Below, piece after piece: positions 25,396 to 34,613 of a DNA stretch of 64,000 nt. Where the stretch lies: NCBI RefSeq assembly GCF_003014485.1, contig NZ_PYGA01000002.1, forward strand, positions 434,001-498,000. The letters run 5' to 3'. The notes beneath the pieces were generated by a model. It ran no database searches, was not told the origin of the DNA, and saw only the letters and a list, made by a program, of their open reading frames with translations. The stretch's first letter is position 1. Each line of letters opens with the position of its first letter. This DNA is from Murinocardiopsis flavida (lineage in GTDB: Bacteria > Actinomycetota > Actinomycetes > Streptosporangiales > Streptosporangiaceae). Made by a program: the position numbers and the translations under genes.

Positions 25396-25423
25396 GCATG
25401 GTGAGACACTGCTCTCACCATGC
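25396..25423. promoter_or_regulatory. 11-bp-arm palindrome upstream of the methyltransferase
   Basis: GCATGGTGAGA and TCTCACCATGC are perfect inverted copies separated by CACTGC. The site lies in the divergent interval between the SBP operon and the methyltransferase gene, 54 bases before the methyltransferase start. It looks like an operator for a dimeric regulator that is not encoded next to it. Confidence 0.5.
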
Positions 25424-25476
25424 GGGACGTCGTGTTAGTGTCGCCGCGTCCGACGCGATCCGAAGGGGAGCAGACC

Positions 25477-26292
25477 ATGGGCGAGAACGGCGACCGGCCG
25501 GCCGTGTACACCCACGGCCACCACGAGTCCGTGCTGCGGTCGCACCGCTGGCGCACCGCCGAGAACTCCGCCGCCTACCTCACCGGCGCGCTGCGGTCCG
25601 GCATGAGCGTCCTCGACGTCGGCTGCGGCCCCGGCACCATCACCGCCGACCTCGCCGCGCTCGTGGCACCCGGGCGCGTGACCGCCGTGGAGGTCACCGA
25701 GGACGCCCTCGGCCTCGCGCGCGCCGAGGCCGCCCGGCGCGGCCGCGACGACATCACCTTCGCGGTGTCCGACGTGCACGCGCTCGCGTTCCCCGACGAC
25801 ACCTTCGACGTCGTCCACGCCCACCAGGTCCTCCAGCACGTCGCCGACCCCGTGGCGGCGCTGCGCGAGATGCGCAGGGTCTGCGCGCCCGGCGGCGTCG
25901 TCGCCGCCCGCGACAGCGACTACGCCGCGTTCACCTGGTACCCGGCGCTGCCCGAGCTCGACGAGTGGATGCACCTCTACCAGTCGGCCGCCCGCGCCAA
26001 CGGGGGCGAACCCGACGCGGGGCGGCGCATGCTGGCGTGGGCGCGCGCCGCCGGGTTCACCGACATCACCGCGACCTCCTCCACATGGTGCTTCGCCACC
26101 CCCGAGGACCGCGCGTGGTGGGGCGGGCTGTGGGCCGACCGGATCCGCCACTCCGACCTCGCCCGCCAGCTCCTCGCGGGCGGCACCCCCGGCGGCGACC
26201 TCGACCGGATCTCCGCCGGGTGGCGCGCCTGGGCGGCGGCCGACGACGGGTGGCTCTCCCTCCTCCACGGCGAGATCCTCTGCCGCGCCTGA
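25477..26292 (+). CDS. Class I SAM-dependent methyltransferase
   Basis: A 271-residue methyltransferase (UbiE/Methyltransf_11 type). The SAM-binding motif I is VLDVGCGPGTITADLA, followed by an acidic VEVTEDAL, FAVSDVHALAFPDDTFDVVHAHQVLQHV and the RRVCAPGGVV motif. The C-terminal cap contains many Trp residues (WWGGLWADRIRH). ATG 25477 follows GGGGAG; an in-frame start at 25420 has no ribosome site and overlaps the upstream palindrome. It is monocistronic and its substrate is unknown. Confidence 0.9.
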   Translation: MGENGDRPAVYTHGHHESVLRSHRWRTAENSAAYLTGALRSGMSVLDVGCGPGTITADLAALVAPGRVTAVEVTEDALGLARAEAARRGRDDITFAVSDVHALAFPDDTFDVVHAHQVLQHVADPVAALREMRRVCAPGGVVAARDSDYAAFTWYPALPELDEWMHLYQSAARANGGEPDAGRRMLAWARAAGFTDITATSSTWCFATPEDRAWWGGLWADRIRHSDLARQLLAGGTPGGDLDRISAGWRAWAAADDGWLSLLHGEILCRA

Positions 26293-26379
26293 CCCCCCAC
26301 CGGTAACGCCCACCCGGCCCGGCGAACTGGGCGACGTGGGCCGGTCCGCGTCCGGGGCCCGGCCCGGTGACCGATCGAC

Positions 26380-26403
26380 AGGATGTGCTTCGGCGGCCGC
26401 TGC
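26380..26403 (+). repeat. Half copy of the 54-bp palindrome arm
   Basis: 24 bases match the left arm of the palindrome at 17372-17398 with one mismatch, but the inverse arm is absent. It lies between the convergent methyltransferase and C45 genes, with a GCGGCCGC palindrome at its end. Confidence 0.7.
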
Positions 26404-26423
26404 GGCCCCCGAACCCGGTGGGT

Positions 26424-27503
26424 TCAGAAGGTCTGCCAGGTCGCCTCGTCGACCCCGCACGGTCCCCCGCGGTGGAACTCCAACCGCCCGGCCGCGACGT
26501 CCAGGCCGATCGTCAGCAGGGTCTCGGAGTCCTGGTCCACCGGCCGGCCGGGGACCGTGTGGCGGCACAGTGAGACGCCGTCGGCGCCGGTGCCGCGCAT
26601 CGCGCGGGCGCGGTCGATCGGCTCCGGGGACGACAGCCCGGCCGTGCGCTCGCCGAGCATGGCGAGGCGGCCGAACGTCGTGGACTCCGCCGGGGTCACC
26701 GTCTCGCCCTTCGCCAGGGCGGGGTCGACGAAGTGGTTGGTGTGCAGCAGCACCCCGTCGTCGCCCGCGCGCACCTCGGCGACACCGTCCGGGCACAGTT
26801 CGAGCGCCGCGGCGTCGCCCTGCGCGCCGTCGAACGCGACCGCCGTGACCACGGTGGACGCCGAGACGCGCGCCGAGCGTGCGATCTCCGCCGCCGCCCC
26901 GACCGTGTCCGCCTCGTCCAGGATCCGGCGCGCCACCACGTGCACCGGCACGCCGATCCGGTCGTGGTCGGAGGCGTGCCGCAGGATGTTGAAGTGCACC
27001 CCCAGCCCGGCACTGTTGACCCCCACCTTGCCGAGCACCCCGAGCTCGGTGAAGCAGCGCACCGTGCGCCCCTCGCTCGGCTCGAACGCCCACACCACCA
27101 CGCCGCCGCCCAGGGCGGCGTGCCAGTCCCAGGTCTGCATCGTGCGCGGCGGCGCTCCCCCGCCGGGCAGCACGACCGCGGTCGAGCACTCGCCGTCGCC
27201 GGTGTAGCGCGCGGCGGCGAGGACCTCCGTGCGCGCGTTGAGGGCCCCCGCCTGCCACACGGCCAGCCCGGACCCGGCCGCCATCCCCTCGATTTCCGCT
27301 GCGAGCCCTGGCGCCCATTCCGCCGTGCGCTCCAGGGCCTGCTCGCTCCACGACCGGACCTGCGCCGGTTCGGCGCCGTACGCGGCGAACAGGCCGAGGT
27401 AGCGGTCGAAGCCGGCGCGGATCTCGGCGCTCCACGCCCGCCCGAACTCGCGGGCCCGGCCCGGGCCGTCGGCGCGGGAGGAGGTGAAAGTCGGGACGCT
27501 CAT
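26424..27503 (-). CDS. C45-family acyltransferase/peptidase
   Basis: A 359-residue protein resembling acyl-CoA:6-aminopenicillanate acyltransferase-type Ntn hydrolases. The predicted autocleavage site precedes Cys106 in DGECSTAVVLPGG, close to the Cys103 position of the penicillin enzyme. Supporting blocks are MQTWDWHAALGGG, NSAGLGVHFNILRH and LLHTNHFVDPAL. Members cleave or form amide bonds between small acyl groups and amines. It lies last in the co-directional run from the amine oxidase at 36698, 52 bases after the PaiB-like gene. Confidence 0.85.
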   Translation of the reverse strand: MSVPTFTSSRADGPGRAREFGRAWSAEIRAGFDRYLGLFAAYGAEPAQVRSWSEQALERTAEWAPGLAAEIEGMAAGSGLAVWQAGALNARTEVLAAARYTGDGECSTAVVLPGGGAPPRTMQTWDWHAALGGGVVVWAFEPSEGRTVRCFTELGVLGKVGVNSAGLGVHFNILRHASDHDRIGVPVHVVARRILDEADTVGAAAEIARSARVSASTVVTAVAFDGAQGDAAALELCPDGVAEVRAGDDGVLLHTNHFVDPALAKGETVTPAESTTFGRLAMLGERTAGLSSPEPIDRARAMRGTGADGVSLCRHTVPGRPVDQDSETLLTIGLDVAAGRLEFHRGGPCGVDEATWQTF

Positions 27504-27555
27504 GCGTCGGTTCCTCTCTGCTGGGGGTGATGGCTCGGAGTACCGGTGTACCCCT

Positions 27556-28209
27556 TCACGCCCCGCCGCCGTGGGCGCGGGGGTCGACCCGCCGCATCAG
27601 CTCGGCGAGCTCGGGGGCGGCGTGCGGCCCCTCCGCCGCCGCACCGTGCACCCGGTCGTGCAGGTCGGCGGGCAGGTCCTGGCCGAGTTTGAACACGCTG
27701 CGCTGCGCCGACACCCGGATCCGGAACGCCACGACCCCGGACACGAGCTCGGCGAACCGGCCCCGCGACGCCGCCATGTCCCACGACGGGGAGCGCAGCG
27801 ACTCCAGCGCGCGCACCGTCTCCTCCAGGACGGCGAGCGTGTCGTCGGGCCCGTCCGCCACCTCCACCCGCCCGGTCAGGTGGACGGCGGCGTAGTTCCA
27901 GGTCGGCACCGACGGGTCGCGGCCGTAGGTCGTCGGCGACACGTAGGAGTCCGGCCCGGAGAACACGGCCAGGACGTCCGGGGCCGCCGCGAACGAGCGC
28001 CACTGCGGATTGGCCCGCGCCATGTGGCCCAGCAGCGTCGCGCCGGCGAAGGAGTCACCGACGGGGGTCGCGGGGTCGGCCACGACCGGAACGTGCGTCG
28101 CGACGGGCACACCGCCGTCCGCGCTCACCACGAGGGCGAACGGGTGCGTGCGCACGAGTTCCACCGCGTGCCGCGGGTCGTCCGGTGAGTACCTCTCGAA
28201 CTCGTGCAT
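27556..28209 (-). CDS. PaiB-like FMN-binding protein
   Basis: A 217-residue member of the PaiB/FMN-binding split-barrel family: VSADGGVPVATHVPVV, GATLLGHMARANPQW, VFSGPDSYVSPTTY, VPTWNYAAVHLTGRVEV and the SVFKLGQDLP motif. PaiB is annotated as a negative regulator, but the fold is that of flavin oxidoreductases and pyridoxamine-phosphate-oxidase relatives. It starts at ATG 28209 after GAAGGGAAGG. Its position between P1 peptidase and C45 genes is compatible with an enzymatic role in the same pathway. Confidence 0.88.
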   Translation of the reverse strand: MHEFERYSPDDPRHAVELVRTHPFALVVSADGGVPVATHVPVVADPATPVGDSFAGATLLGHMARANPQWRSFAAAPDVLAVFSGPDSYVSPTTYGRDPSVPTWNYAAVHLTGRVEVADGPDDTLAVLEETVRALESLRSPSWDMAASRGRFAELVSGVVAFRIRVSAQRSVFKLGQDLPADLHDRVHGAAAEGPHAAPELAELMRRVDPRAHGGGA

Positions 28210-28281
28210 GCCTTCCCTTCAGGTCCTTCCCATCATCGGATGTCCGTCGGCCGCGCGGCGCGCGGCGAACGTCGTGCCCGC

Positions 28282-29319
28282 TCACACCGCGCTGCTGAGC
28301 ACCGCGTCCCAGGCGACCTCCGAGGCGAGCGCCCCGAACCCGGTCGGGGTCGCGCCCGCCAGCTCGATCTCGTCGGTGGTCAGCGCGAACAGCACGTCGC
28401 CGTCGGTCTCGGTGTGGAACGGCTGGATGGCGCGGTGCATGGAGCTGTGCACCTGGCGGGCGAACTGCTGGAGCGACGCGTCGGGCAGCCGGACGTTCGT
28501 GACCAGCACGGTCAGCGTGGTGTTGCCGGAGACGGGGACGGCGGGGCCGCCGCCGATCCCGGCCCGGATGTCCTCGGCCGGGTGCCGCCGCACGCCGTCG
28601 CCGTGGCGGTTGCCGCGCACCACCGCGCCGTCGCGGTTGACGATCACCCCGACCGCATTGACGACGGTGCCCACGAGCACCTTCGCCGGCCCGTTCACCG
28701 TGTCGAACGAGGCGTAGGCCGCGCCCTGACCGGCGAACTCGGCACGGGGGGTGTCGATCGCCAGCTTGCCCACTGACGCGCCGATCCCCGCGCCGCACCG
28801 CCCGACCGGGAACTCGCCCGCGCGGGCGTTGTCCAGCGCGGCGCGGCCGAGCTCCGCGTCGGGCACCACTGCGGTGTCGCGCGCCGAGAAGTCGTAGATG
28901 ACCGCGCCGGAGACGAGCTTGAGGTCGGCCCAGTGCGTGCGGTTGTCGCCGCGCCGCAGCAGCTCGGCGCTGACGCCCGCGGCGGCGGCCAGCCCGTAGA
29001 CGGAGCCCCCGGCGAAGCAGACGGCGTGGTTGCGGTCGAACCCGCCGACCATCCCCACGGCGCCGCCGCGCACGTCGGCTGCCGTCCGCGCCCCGGCGGG
29101 GACGTGCACGACGGTGCACCCCGTGGGCCCTTCGCCGTACTCGGCCGTGCCGACGAGGACACCGGGGATGTCGAAGGGCACGCTCTCCCGCCCCTTGCTC
29201 GCCTGCGGGACCAGCGGGCCGTCGGCGTTGCCGCGCGCGCCGGGGGCGAACGCGGACGGCCGCACCGGGCGGGGCTCGGGCGCGGGCCGCTCGACCCCGG
29301 GGACGTCTGTGCTGCTCAC
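28282..29319 (-). CDS. P1 family peptidase (DmpA-like aminopeptidase)
   Basis: A 345-residue S58/P1-type Ntn hydrolase. The likely self-cleavage site is Asn266-Thr267 in VSGNTTLTVLVTN, making Thr267 the N-terminal nucleophile of the small subunit. AVGMVGGFDRNHAVCFAGGS and GRCGAGIGASVGKL are family blocks. These enzymes release N-terminal residues from peptides or amides, including beta- and D-aminoacyl amides. The GTG at 29319 overlaps the stop of the ATPase gene (GTGA). An apparent 968-residue read-through frame is not real. The N-terminal ~50 residues are a Pro-rich extension. Confidence 0.88.
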   Translation of the reverse strand: MSSTDVPGVERPAPEPRPVRPSAFAPGARGNADGPLVPQASKGRESVPFDIPGVLVGTAEYGEGPTGCTVVHVPAGARTAADVRGGAVGMVGGFDRNHAVCFAGGSVYGLAAAAGVSAELLRRGDNRTHWADLKLVSGAVIYDFSARDTAVVPDAELGRAALDNARAGEFPVGRCGAGIGASVGKLAIDTPRAEFAGQGAAYASFDTVNGPAKVLVGTVVNAVGVIVNRDGAVVRGNRHGDGVRRHPAEDIRAGIGGGPAVPVSGNTTLTVLVTNVRLPDASLQQFARQVHSSMHRAIQPFHTETDGDVLFALTTDEIELAGATPTGFGALASEVAWDAVLSSAV

Positions 29320-31097
29320 ATGGCCTCCATCAGCTGCTTCGAGTATTCGTGTTCGGGCGCGGTCCAGAAGACCTCGGTGTCGGCGGTCTCCACGATCTCG
29401 CCCGCGCGCATCACGGCGATCCGGTCGGCGACGTAGCGCACGGCGCCCAGGTCGTGGGAGATGAACAGCGCGCCGAACCCCAGTTCGCCTTGCAGATCCT
29501 TGATCAGGTTCAGGATCTGGGCCTGCACCGACACGTCCAGTGCGCTCACCGCCTCGTCGAAGACGATGAACCGGGGGGCGGTGATGAGGGCGCGCGCGAT
29601 CGACACCCGCTGCCGCTGCCCGCCCGACAGCTCGTGCGGGTAGCGGTCGGCCAGCCCGCTCTCCAGGCCGACCCGGTCGAGCATCCCGCGCACGGCCCGC
29701 CCGTCGCGGTCGGCGCGGCCCAGGACCGCGAGCGGCTCGGCGATGCTGGTCCCCACGCGCATCCGCGGGTTCAGCGACCACTGCGGGTGTTGCAGCACCG
29801 CCTGCATCCGCCCGGCGAGGCTGCGGCGCCGCTTCGGGAACGGGGCGCCGTCGAAGCGGACCGCGCCGGCGGCGGGCCGCAGCAGTCCCAGTGCGACCGC
29901 GCCGAGCGTGGTCTTGCCCGACCCGGACTCGCCGACGAGGCCGACCATCTCGCCGCCGGCGACCGCCAGGGAGACGCCGCGCAGCGCCCTGGTGTCGGGG
30001 CGCCGCGACAGCGGTCCGGCGCCGAAGACGACCTCGACCCGGTCGAGTTCGAGGGCCGGCCCGCTGCCGACCGTTCCCGCGTCCGCCGGCCGCGCGGCGG
30101 CGCCGTCGCGCGGCGCGGGCGGGGCGAGGCGCACCGGGGGCGCGGCGCCGACGAGCTCCTCGGCCCGGTGGCACAGCACGTCCCTGCCGCGGACCCGGAC
30201 CGGGCGCGGCCGCTCCTCGGTGCAGCGCACCACGCTGAACGCGCAGCGGGGCGCGAAAGAGCACCCGGGCGCGGCGCCGTCGAGCACCGGGGGGCGGCCC
30301 CGGACGGGTTCGATGCGGGCGCCCGGCGGCGCGGTCCCCGGCGCCGAGCGCGCGAGCGCCGCCGTGTACGGGTGCGCGGGGTCGGCCATGACCTCCGCCG
30401 ACGGCCCCTCCTCCACCACGCGGCCGCCGTACATCACGGCGACGCGCGCGCACCGGCGCACGACCTCGGGGAGGTCGTGGCTGAGCAGCAGCAGACCCGT
30501 GCCCGTCTCGGCGGCGATCGCGAACACCATGTCCATGACCTGGTCGCGGACCTGGCGGTCCAGCGCGGCGGTCGGCTCGTCGGCGACCAGGAGCCGCGGT
30601 TCCGCCGCCATCGCCATGGCGATGGCGACGCGCTGGGCCATCCCGCCGGACAGCTCGTGCGGGTAGCTCCGCAGCACCCGTTCCGGGTCGGGCAGCCGGA
30701 CCCGTTCCAGGTGGCGCCGCAGCGCGGCGGGCCCGCCCGCGTCCGGCACGACGAGGCGCAGTTGGCGGCCGATGCGCATCGTGGGGTCCAGCGACCCGAC
30801 GGGGTCCTGGAACACGAAGCCGAGCCGCTCGCGGCGCAGCCGCCGCAGCTCGGCCGGTGCCAGCAGCGGCACCGCCAGCCCGTCGACGGTGACCTCCGCG
30901 CCGGCGGGGACCGCGCCCCGCGGGAGGAGCCCGCCCACGGCGAGGCCGAGCGTGGACTTGCCCGACCCGCTCTCCCCCACGATGCCGACGGTCGCACCGG
31001 CGGCCACCGCGAGGTCGGCGCCGTCGACCGCGCGCACCCGCCCGCCCCCGGCCGTGTACTCCACGACCAGGTCCCGCACGTTCAGCAGCTCTGTCAT
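29316..31097 (-). CDS. Fused peptide-type ABC ATPase (DppD-DppF)
   Basis: A 593-residue protein with two ATPase modules. Module 1 (about residues 3-245) has [26 protein letters not shown], the signature LSGGMAQRV and LLVADEPTAALD. Module 2 (about 340-590) has [34 protein letters not shown] and FIVFDEAVSALDV. Between them a Cys-rich segment (CSFAPRCAFSVVRC) matches the DppD C-terminal motif. ATG 31097 overlaps the permease stop (ATGA). It powers the transporter of the amine oxidase operon. Confidence 0.93.
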   Translation of the reverse strand: MTELLNVRDLVVEYTAGGGRVRAVDGADLAVAAGATVGIVGESGSGKSTLGLAVGGLLPRGAVPAGAEVTVDGLAVPLLAPAELRRLRRERLGFVFQDPVGSLDPTMRIGRQLRLVVPDAGGPAALRRHLERVRLPDPERVLRSYPHELSGGMAQRVAIAMAMAAEPRLLVADEPTAALDRQVRDQVMDMVFAIAAETGTGLLLLSHDLPEVVRRCARVAVMYGGRVVEEGPSAEVMADPAHPYTAALARSAPGTAPPGARIEPVRGRPPVLDGAAPGCSFAPRCAFSVVRCTEERPRPVRVRGRDVLCHRAEELVGAAPPVRLAPPAPRDGAAARPADAGTVGSGPALELDRVEVVFGAGPLSRRPDTRALRGVSLAVAGGEMVGLVGESGSGKTTLGAVALGLLRPAAGAVRFDGAPFPKRRRSLAGRMQAVLQHPQWSLNPRMRVGTSIAEPLAVLGRADRDGRAVRGMLDRVGLESGLADRYPHELSGGQRQRVSIARALITAPRFIVFDEAVSALDVSVQAQILNLIKDLQGELGFGALFISHDLGAVRYVADRIAVMRAGEIVETADTEVFWTAPEHEYSKQLMEAM

Positions 31098-31969
31098 GTG
31101 AGCGACCTCGACTCTCGGGGTTCCAGGCGGTCGCGCAGACCGTCGCCGAACACGTTGATCGACAGCATCGCGGCGACCAGCACGACACCGGGCCCCAGGA
31201 GCAGCCACGGCGCCGCGACCATGTACACGCCGCCCTGCTGGATGAGCACGCCCAGGGACGACTCCGGCGGTTGCACGCCGAGGCCCAGGAAGCTCAGCCC
31301 GCCCTCGACCAGGATCCCGACGGACAGCGCGTAGGTCCCCTGCACCGCGACCGTGCCGGACACGTTCACCAGGATGTGGCGGAGCAGGATCCGCGGGGTG
31401 CGCGCGCCGCTGATCACCGCCGCGGTGACGTAGTCGCGCCGCGCCACACTCGCCGCCGCGGCCCGCACCACCCGCGTCATCAGCGGCACCGTCACCAGGA
31501 CGATGCTCGCCAGCGCCGCCGTGCGCCCCGGCCCGATCACCGCCGCGACCAGCACGGCGAGGACGATGGAGGGGAACGCGTACAGCACGTCGACCAGCCG
31601 CAGCACCGCCTCGTTGACGGCGCCGCCCCGGTAGCCCGCCACGATCCCCAGCAGGGTGCTCAGCGCCGCCGTCACCAGGACCGCGCTCGACGACAGCAGC
31701 AGCGTCGTGCCGACGCCCTCGATCACCCGCGGCACCATCGAGCGCCCCAGGGAGTCGGTGCCGAGCCACCACTCCGGCCCCGGCGGGAGCAGCCGGCCGC
31801 CGACGATCTCCGCCGGGTCGCCGCCGAGACCGGCCGCCTGCCCGAGCGCGGCGACGGCGGCGAGAGCGACCAGGCAGGCCAGTGCCGCGCGCGAGAGCAG
31901 GTCGATCCGGCGGCGGCCGGCGCCGCCGGCCCCCGTGCGTCGCCGCGGCGACCAGGTGCGGGTCCCCAT
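31094..31969 (-). CDS. ABC transporter permease, DppC type (amine oxidase operon)
   Basis: A 291-residue permease with GTDSLGRSMVPRV, the EAA loop DYVTAAVISGARTPRILLRH and LSFLGLGVQPPESSLGVLI; it ends in NVFGDGLRDRLEPR. Its start codon shares one base with the stop of the DppB-type gene (TGATG). Confidence 0.93.
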   Translation of the reverse strand: MGTRTWSPRRRTGAGGAGRRRIDLLSRAALACLVALAAVAALGQAAGLGGDPAEIVGGRLLPPGPEWWLGTDSLGRSMVPRVIEGVGTTLLLSSSAVLVTAALSTLLGIVAGYRGGAVNEAVLRLVDVLYAFPSIVLAVLVAAVIGPGRTAALASIVLVTVPLMTRVVRAAAASVARRDYVTAAVISGARTPRILLRHILVNVSGTVAVQGTYALSVGILVEGGLSFLGLGVQPPESSLGVLIQQGGVYMVAAPWLLLGPGVVLVAAMLSINVFGDGLRDRLEPRESRSLT

Positions 31970-32940
31970 CACACACCTCCGTTGCGCGCGGCCGCGCCGA
32001 GCCGCGGGTCGACCACCCCGACCACGAAGTCGGCGATGACGTTCATCAGGATGAACACAGTTGCGGCGAGCAGCACCCCGGCCTGCACGACCGCGTAGTC
32101 GCGGCGGCCGACCGCCTGCACGATGTAGGAGCCGACCCCCGGCAGGTCGAACAGGTACTCCACGATGAGCGCCCCGCCCAGCAGCGAGGCGGTGATCACG
32201 GTGAGCACGATGACCACCGGCACCGCCGCGTTGCGCAGCACGTGGTGCCGGACGATGAACCACGGCGGTTCGCCGCGGGCGACGGCCGCGGTCACGTACT
32301 GCTCGGTGAGCACGTTCATGACCGCGTCGCGCGTCGTCCGGGCGACCGCCGTGGTCGCCGCGACGGCGAGGACGGTCGCCGGCAGCGCCATGGCGCGCAG
32401 GTTCGCGCCGGGGTCGGCGGCGAACGGCACGTAGCCGCCGACCGTCAGGCCCAGCGCGTAGCGCGAGAACACGAAGACCAGCAGGCTGCCGAGCACGAAC
32501 TCCGGGACGCTGACGCCGAGCCCGCTCGCGAGCCGTCCCGCGGCGGCACCGCCCCCGTCGCGCGACCGGACCGCGGTGAGCACCCCCAGCGGGACGCCCA
32601 CCAGGACGGCGGCGACCGCGGCCAGCACCGCCAGCTCCGCGGTCACCGGCAGCCGCTGCACCAGCTCCGCCGCCACCGGCTCCTTGCTGAGCAGGGAGGT
32701 GCCGAAGTCGCCGCGTCCCACGGACGCGATCCAGCGGCCGTACTGGACGACGAGGGGGTCCTCCAGCCCGTAGCGGGCCGCAAGGGCGGCCCGCTCCCCC
32801 GGGGTCGCGAACGGACCGAGGACGATCTGGGCGTAGCCGCCCGGCATGAACCGGACGGCGGCGAAGATCAGCACCGAGACGCCCAGCAGCGTGCCGGCCG
32901 CGCTCGCGACGCGCCCGATCCACCAGCTCGCAAACCGCAT
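31969..32940 (-). CDS. ABC transporter permease, DppB type (amine oxidase operon)
   Basis: A 323-residue permease with YGLEDPLVVQYGRWIASV, GDFGTSLLSKEPV, the EAA loop QYVTAAVARGEPPWFIVRHH and closing DFVVGVVDPRLG. ATG 32940 is preferred over GTG 32946 because the GGAGGGGGAG site is correctly spaced only for the ATG. Confidence 0.92.
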   Translation of the reverse strand: MRFASWWIGRVASAAGTLLGVSVLIFAAVRFMPGGYAQIVLGPFATPGERAALAARYGLEDPLVVQYGRWIASVGRGDFGTSLLSKEPVAAELVQRLPVTAELAVLAAVAAVLVGVPLGVLTAVRSRDGGGAAAGRLASGLGVSVPEFVLGSLLVFVFSRYALGLTVGGYVPFAADPGANLRAMALPATVLAVAATTAVARTTRDAVMNVLTEQYVTAAVARGEPPWFIVRHHVLRNAAVPVVIVLTVITASLLGGALIVEYLFDLPGVGSYIVQAVGRRDYAVVQAGVLLAATVFILMNVIADFVVGVVDPRLGAAARNGGV

Positions 32941-32968
32941 GCTCACTCCCCCTCCACGTCGCGCCGCG

Positions 32969-34573
32969 CTACTTCGCCGCGCGGAAGTCGGCGGCCAGGC
33001 GCAGCGCGTTGCCGTAGCCTTCGGTGCCGTAGAGGCTGGGGCTCACGGCGTCCTTCCGGTAGCCCACGATCAGCGGCCGGGTCACCAGCGGGATCATCTG
33101 CGCGTCGGCGTCGACCGCAGCGCACAGCTTCTCCAGCGCCGCTGCGCGGCCCTTGCCCTCGGGTTCGGACACCGCGGTGTCGATCGCCTTGTCCAGCGCG
33201 GGATCGGGGGTCATGAACCCCTGGTTGAAGCCCGCCGACTCCGGGTTCCACCACTGGCCGACCATCGCCGGGTCGGCGTATCCGGCGAACCACGACAGCG
33301 CGGCGTCGAACTTCGCCGGGGAGGCGCCGTAGACCTCGTCGGCCCAGCTCCCCTCGTCGAGCTGCTGGATGTCGACCGTGACGCCGATCTTCTCCAGGTT
33401 CTGCTGGACGACCTGCGCGATAGCAGGCGCCGGCTCCGTCGAGTAGATGGCGAGCTTGAAGGAGAGGTCCTCGGCGCCCGCGTCCTCGAGGAGCTTGCGC
33501 GCCCGGTCCAGGTCCTCCTTTGCCGCGGGCAGCTCCGCGGGGTCGCAGGCGCCGGGCAGGCCCGCCGGTGTGACAGCGGTGGGGCTGCCCAGCCCGCCGG
33601 TGCCCGCGTCCGCCATCAGCTGCCGGTCCATCGCGATGTTGACGGCGGACCGGACCCGCTTGTCGGCGAACTTCGAACCGGCGGCCTTCGTGTTGAGCAT
33701 CAGGTAGAAGAAGTCGGTCGTGGCCTGGGTGCCGACCTCGACGTCGCGCGCGCCCTTGAGGACCTGCGGGGCGTCGACGTTGTCGAGGATCGCCATGCCC
33801 GAACTGCCGTCCTGGAGCCCGGCGATGCGCGTGGAGCCCTGGGGCGCGACGCTGATGTCGATGCCGTCCAGCGCCGGGGCGCCATCGGCCCAGTAGTGCT
33901 CGTTGCGGTCGAAGCGCCACGACACGTCCTGGCGGTGCTTCGCCATGACGAACGGGCCGGTGCCGAGCATGTCCTTCGCCGGGTCCACCGAACCGTCGGC
34001 CACCTCCTTCATCGGCAGGACGGCGGCGGGCACGTTGGCGAGCGCGGCGAGGAACGGCGTGTAGGGGCGGTCGAGGGTGAACTCGACCGTGCCCGCGTCG
34101 ACCTTGTCGACGGACTTGAGCGGGCCGAGCTGCCCCTTCCAGGTGGCGCTGCCGTCGAGCAGCCGCTCCATGCTGCCGACGACGTCGTCGGCCGTCATGG
34201 CGCGGCCGTTGGAGAACTCGACGTCGTCGCGCAGGTGGAACACGTACTTGGTCGGGCTCGGCTGCTCCCACTTCTCGGCGAGCCCCGGCTCCGGGTCGAA
34301 GTCCGACCCGACCGTCACGAGGGTCTCGTAGACCAGCGACATCAGCTGCCAGGACGTCGCCGTGTCCGCCCCCTGCGGGTCGAGGCCCGTGGCGGCCCCG
34401 GAGTCCACGTGGATCTGGAGGTCGAGGCGGCCGCCTTCGGGCAGCCCGGTGTCCGCCTCGGCGAGGTAGGCGGGCTGCTTCTGCGGGCCCGCGGGCGGGC
34501 CGCCGCCCGCGCCGCAGCCCGACGCCGCCAGCACGGCGATCGCGGCGCCGCCCGCCAGCCATCTGGTTCTCAT
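32969..34573 (-). CDS. ABC transporter substrate-binding lipoprotein, family 5 (amine oxidase operon)
   Basis: A 534-residue receptor with lipobox ASGC in the first 20 residues. The SBP5 core is clear: KYVFHLRDDVEFSNGRAMTADDVVGSMERLL, MLGTGPFVMAKHRQDVSW and VRSAVNIAMDRQLM. It begins at ATG 34573 and lies 40 bases after the amine oxidase. Its ligand is probably an amine- or aminoacyl-containing compound processed by the operon's amine oxidase and peptidase; this is inferred from context only. Confidence 0.92.
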   Translation of the reverse strand: MRTRWLAGGAAIAVLAASGCGAGGGPPAGPQKQPAYLAEADTGLPEGGRLDLQIHVDSGAATGLDPQGADTATSWQLMSLVYETLVTVGSDFDPEPGLAEKWEQPSPTKYVFHLRDDVEFSNGRAMTADDVVGSMERLLDGSATWKGQLGPLKSVDKVDAGTVEFTLDRPYTPFLAALANVPAAVLPMKEVADGSVDPAKDMLGTGPFVMAKHRQDVSWRFDRNEHYWADGAPALDGIDISVAPQGSTRIAGLQDGSSGMAILDNVDAPQVLKGARDVEVGTQATTDFFYLMLNTKAAGSKFADKRVRSAVNIAMDRQLMADAGTGGLGSPTAVTPAGLPGACDPAELPAAKEDLDRARKLLEDAGAEDLSFKLAIYSTEPAPAIAQVVQQNLEKIGVTVDIQQLDEGSWADEVYGASPAKFDAALSWFAGYADPAMVGQWWNPESAGFNQGFMTPDPALDKAIDTAVSEPEGKGRAAALEKLCAAVDADAQMIPLVTRPLIVGYRKDAVSPSLYGTEGYGNALRLAADFRAAK

Positions 34574-34613
34574 AGGGCCTCGTCCTCTCGGCGAACAGGG
34601 ATGATGCGGGGGG

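Noticed and set aside
23584-25404. 606-residue plus-strand ORF
   Set aside because: It is antisense to the substrate-binding protein gene and has Val/Gly/Arg/Asp-rich composition with no domain.
28282-31188. 968-residue minus-strand read-through ORF
   Set aside because: Only the last 345 codons encode the P1 peptidase; the rest is out of frame over the ATPase gene.
29349-31334. 661-residue plus-strand ORF
   Set aside because: It is antisense to the second fused ATPase, which retains both sets of Walker and signature motifs.
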